From assembly GCF_001718315.1 (NCBI RefSeq), contig NZ_CP013363.1:1116001-1180000 (forward strand): a DNA stretch of 64,000 nucleotides, given 5' to 3'. Below the pieces are notes generated by a model. That model was not told the DNA's origin and did not search any database. It saw only the letters and a list, made by a program, of their open reading frames with translations. This document shows positions 61,951 through 64,000 of the stretch, one piece after another. Each line of letters begins with the position of its first letter. The stretch's first letter is position 1. Position numbers and translations under genes: made by a program. The stretch comes from Burkholderia diffusa. GTDB lineage: Bacteria > Pseudomonadota > Gammaproteobacteria > Burkholderiales > Burkholderiaceae.

Positions 61951-63329
61951 CTGAACCGACGATGTCCGCGACGCCCGTCGCCGCACTGCGCCAGCGCGTG
62001 GTGTGGACCGAGGGAATGTTCCTGCGCCCGCAGCATTTCCAGCAGCTCGAACGGCACTGGGAGCGCTACGTCGCGCTGCGCTGCCTGCCGCTGCAGGGGT
62101 TCTACTGGGGCTTCGACACGCTCGAGATCGACCGGGAGCAACTCGCGCTCGGCAAGGTCGCGCTGCGCGCGGCCGCGGGCGTGATGCGCGATGGCACGCC
62201 GTTCGACCTGTCGCATCCCGACGATCTGCCCGCGCCGCTCGATGTGCCGCCCGATGCGAAAGACCAGCTCGTCGTGCTCGCGCTGCCGCTGTGGCGCGGG
62301 GGCGGCGAGGAGGTGTCGTTCGGCGCGGACGCGGACAGCAACGGCAATGCGGACGTCGCGCGCTATGTCGTTCGCGAATACGAAGTGGCCGATGCGAACG
62401 CGGTCGCGCTCGGCCCCGCACTGCTGCAAACGGGGCGCCTGAACGTCCGGCTGATGCTCGACGCCGAGCTCACCGGCGACTGGCATGCGCTCGGTGTCGT
62501 GCGGATCGTCGAGCGGCGCACCGACGCACGGCTGATCGTCGACGACGGCTACATTCCGCCGCGCCTGGTCGCGCAGCGCGACGCGGCGTTGCTCGCGTAC
62601 ACGCGCGAACTGCACGGACTGCTGACGCAGCGCAGCGACGCGCTGGCCGAGCGCCTGTCGGAACCGGGGCGCGGCGGCGTATCGGAAGTCGCCGATTTCC
62701 TGCTGCTGCAACTCGTGAACCGCTATCTGGCGCTGACCTGGCACGCGCAGCAGGACGTCGCGACGCATCCGGAGGCGCTGTTCCGCGACTGGCTGAAGCT
62801 CGCATGCGACCTGAGCACGTTCACGGCCGCTGGCCGGCGCCCGCAATCGCTCGCCGTGTACGTGCACGACGACCTGCGCACGAGTTTCGCCGAATTGATG
62901 ACGGAGTTGCGCCGGTCGCTGTCGACGGTGCTGGAGCAAAACGCGATCCAGATCGAGCTGCGCGATGCGGGCAACGGCATCCGGGTCGCGACGCTCGCCG
63001 ATCCCGCGCTGCGCGACACGGCCGGCTTCGTGCTGGCGGTGCGCGCGGACGTGCCGGCCGACAGCCTGCGCGCGCGGTTTCCCGCACAGGCGAAGCTCGG
63101 CCCGGTCGAGCGGATCCGCGACCTGGTGCAGTTGCAGCTGCCGGGCATCACGATGCGCCAGCTGCCGGTCGCGCCGCGCCAGATCCCGTATCACGCGGGG
63201 CATACGTACTTCGAGATCGACAAGGGCAGCGAACTGTGGAAGCAGCTGGCGCGCTCCGGCGGTCTCGCATTTCATTTCGCCGGCGAATTCCCGGGGCTCT
63301 CGATGGAATTCTGGGCGATTCGCGGGTGA
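61947..63329 (+). CDS. tssK: Type VI secretion baseplate protein TssK
   Basis: A 460-residue TssK. The N-terminal family start VVWTEGMFLRPQHFQQLERHWERYV is at residues ~15-40, with FYWGFDTLEIDREQLALGKVAL following. The C-terminal part (PVERIRDLVQLQLPGITMRQLPVAPRQIPYHAGHTYFEIDKGSELWKQLARSGGLAFHFAGEFPGLSMEFW) matches the family's end. TssK links the cytoplasmic baseplate to the TssJLM membrane complex. Translationally coupled to tssJ (ATGA) and followed by tssL. Confidence 0.94.
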   Translation: MTEPTMSATPVAALRQRVVWTEGMFLRPQHFQQLERHWERYVALRCLPLQGFYWGFDTLEIDREQLALGKVALRAAAGVMRDGTPFDLSHPDDLPAPLDVPPDAKDQLVVLALPLWRGGGEEVSFGADADSNGNADVARYVVREYEVADANAVALGPALLQTGRLNVRLMLDAELTGDWHALGVVRIVERRTDARLIVDDGYIPPRLVAQRDAALLAYTRELHGLLTQRSDALAERLSEPGRGGVSEVADFLLLQLVNRYLALTWHAQQDVATHPEALFRDWLKLACDLSTFTAAGRRPQSLAVYVHDDLRTSFAELMTELRRSLSTVLEQNAIQIELRDAGNGIRVATLADPALRDTAGFVLAVRADVPADSLRARFPAQAKLGPVERIRDLVQLQLPGITMRQLPVAPRQIPYHAGHTYFEIDKGSELWKQLARSGGLAFHFAGEFPGLSMEFWAIRG

Positions 63330-63345
63330 GGGCGGGGCAGCGCGA

Positions 63346-64000
63346 TGAATTCTTCCTCCGATTCGATTTCCGCCGGCGCAGGCGGATTCGTGCCGCCGAA
63401 TCCGGGCGGCATGCATCCGCCTGCCGCGTCCGGCGCGGCCGGGCCGATGGCCCAGCAGCCGCGCCCCGGCCGCTGGGCCGCGAGCGGCACGAACCCGCTC
63501 GTCGCGGCCGCGAACCCGCTGCTCAATCTCGTGCCGCAGATCCGCTCGACCGTCCATCATCCGAATCCGGCGTGGCTGCGCGAGCATCTCGTCGTCGAGA
63601 TCCGCCAGTTCGAGGCGCGCGCGCAGGAAGCCGGCGTGCCGTCGGAGGCGATCATCGGCGCGCGCTACTGCCTGTGCACGGCGCTCGACGAAGCAGCCGC
63701 GCTGACGCCTTGGGGCGGCAGCGTGTGGTCGTCGCACAGCCTGCTCGTGTCGTTCCACAACGAAACCTGGGGCGGCGAGAAGTTCTTCCACCTGCTCGAA
63801 CGCCTGTCCCAGCAGCCGCGCCAGCACCTCGACCTGCTGGAGCTGCTGTATTTCTGTCTCGCGCTCGGTTTCGAGGGCCGCTATCGGGTGCTGGACAACG
63901 GTCATGCGGAGCTCGACGCGTTGCGCTGGCAACTGGCTCATACGATCCGCTCGGTGCGCGGCGAATTCGAGCCCGCGCTGTCGCCGCACTGGCGCGACGT
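63346..64000 (+). CDS. tssL: Type VI secretion protein TssL (DotU/IcmH), cut by window end
   Basis: The frame starts at ATG 63346, 17 nt after tssK, and stays open to the window edge (218 codons). A Pro/Gly-rich N-terminal tail is followed by the DotU domain: ARYCLCTALDEAAALTPWGG, SLLVSFHNETWGGEKFFHLLERL and YFCLALGFEGRYRVL, which are strongly conserved in TssL. The C-terminal membrane anchor and any OmpA-like extension are outside the window. TssL is the inner-membrane part of the TssJLM complex. Confidence 0.93.

Noticed and set aside
61854..63989. A very long minus-strand open frame opposite tssK and tssL
   Set aside because: It is antisense to genes with clear family signatures, and its Arg/Ala-rich product has the composition expected from the reverse strand of high-GC genes.

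Overview
The window is about 64 kb of high-GC DNA from a Burkholderia species, most likely of the Burkholderia cepacia complex and probably a secondary replicon. Reasons: strong G/C third-position bias, families typical of Burkholderia (DUF4148, DUF3562, the short KRIDEGLEETFPASDPP-type protein, a MipA/OmpV porin-like protein), many two-component and LysR-free catabolic modules, and no ribosomal, tRNA or replication core genes. No tRNA, rRNA, CRISPR array, transposase or prophage gene was seen.

Layout. 0-3.4 kb: 3' end of an aromatic aminotransferase gene, small conserved genes, and an operon of a receiver-only response regulator followed by an FNR-type oxygen sensor. 3.4-7.7 kb: a trans-3-hydroxy-L-proline cluster (pyrroline-2-carboxylate reductase-like enzyme, FadR-type regulator, ABC binding protein, dehydratase). 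7.8-12.7 kb: class A penicillin-binding protein, PilZ/flagellar brake protein and two small exported proteins. 12.7-31.9 kb: a stress and signalling region with a CHASE/PAS histidine kinase plus LuxR regulator, two universal stress proteins, a DedA-rhodanese fusion, a ProY-type permease, a chemoreceptor, a sigma-54 activator, a hybrid kinase, and small PRC-barrel, CBS and DUF4142 proteins. 32-37 kb: MipA-like outer membrane protein and a two-gene operon of a FAN1-like VRR nuclease and an XPD/DinG-like helicase under an apparent LexA box. 37-43.7 kb: an IclR (PcaR/PobR-like) regulator, a divergent MurA-like enzyme, an MHS transporter, an HPPD-like dioxygenase and an Old Yellow Enzyme homologue. 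43.8-45.6 kb: a hipBA toxin-antitoxin module. 45.7-49.3 kb: ribBA paralogue, esterase, LuxR regulator. 49.6-58.8 kb: KfrA-like protein, a TetR-controlled oxidoreductase, and a periplasmic aldehyde oxidase (Fe-S, molybdopterin, cytochrome c) with an aldehyde dehydrogenase. 58.9-64 kb: one edge of a type VI secretion locus (tagH, a lipoprotein, then divergent tssJ-tssK-tssL), cut by the window end.

The strongest regulatory signals read from the DNA are: FNR-type boxes (TTGAC/T-N4-GTCAA/ATCA) in front of the DUF1488 gene and two universal stress protein genes, two of them followed by an identical TATGCT -10 at identical spacing, which links the local fnr to this stress region; a LexA box before the nuclease-helicase operon; three GCGATTATCG copies linking the IclR regulator to the transporter/dioxygenase promoter; twin 15-bp operators around the tetR gene; twin CTGG-N12-CCAG sites around the FadR-type gene; and a FliA-like promoter in front of the chemoreceptor.
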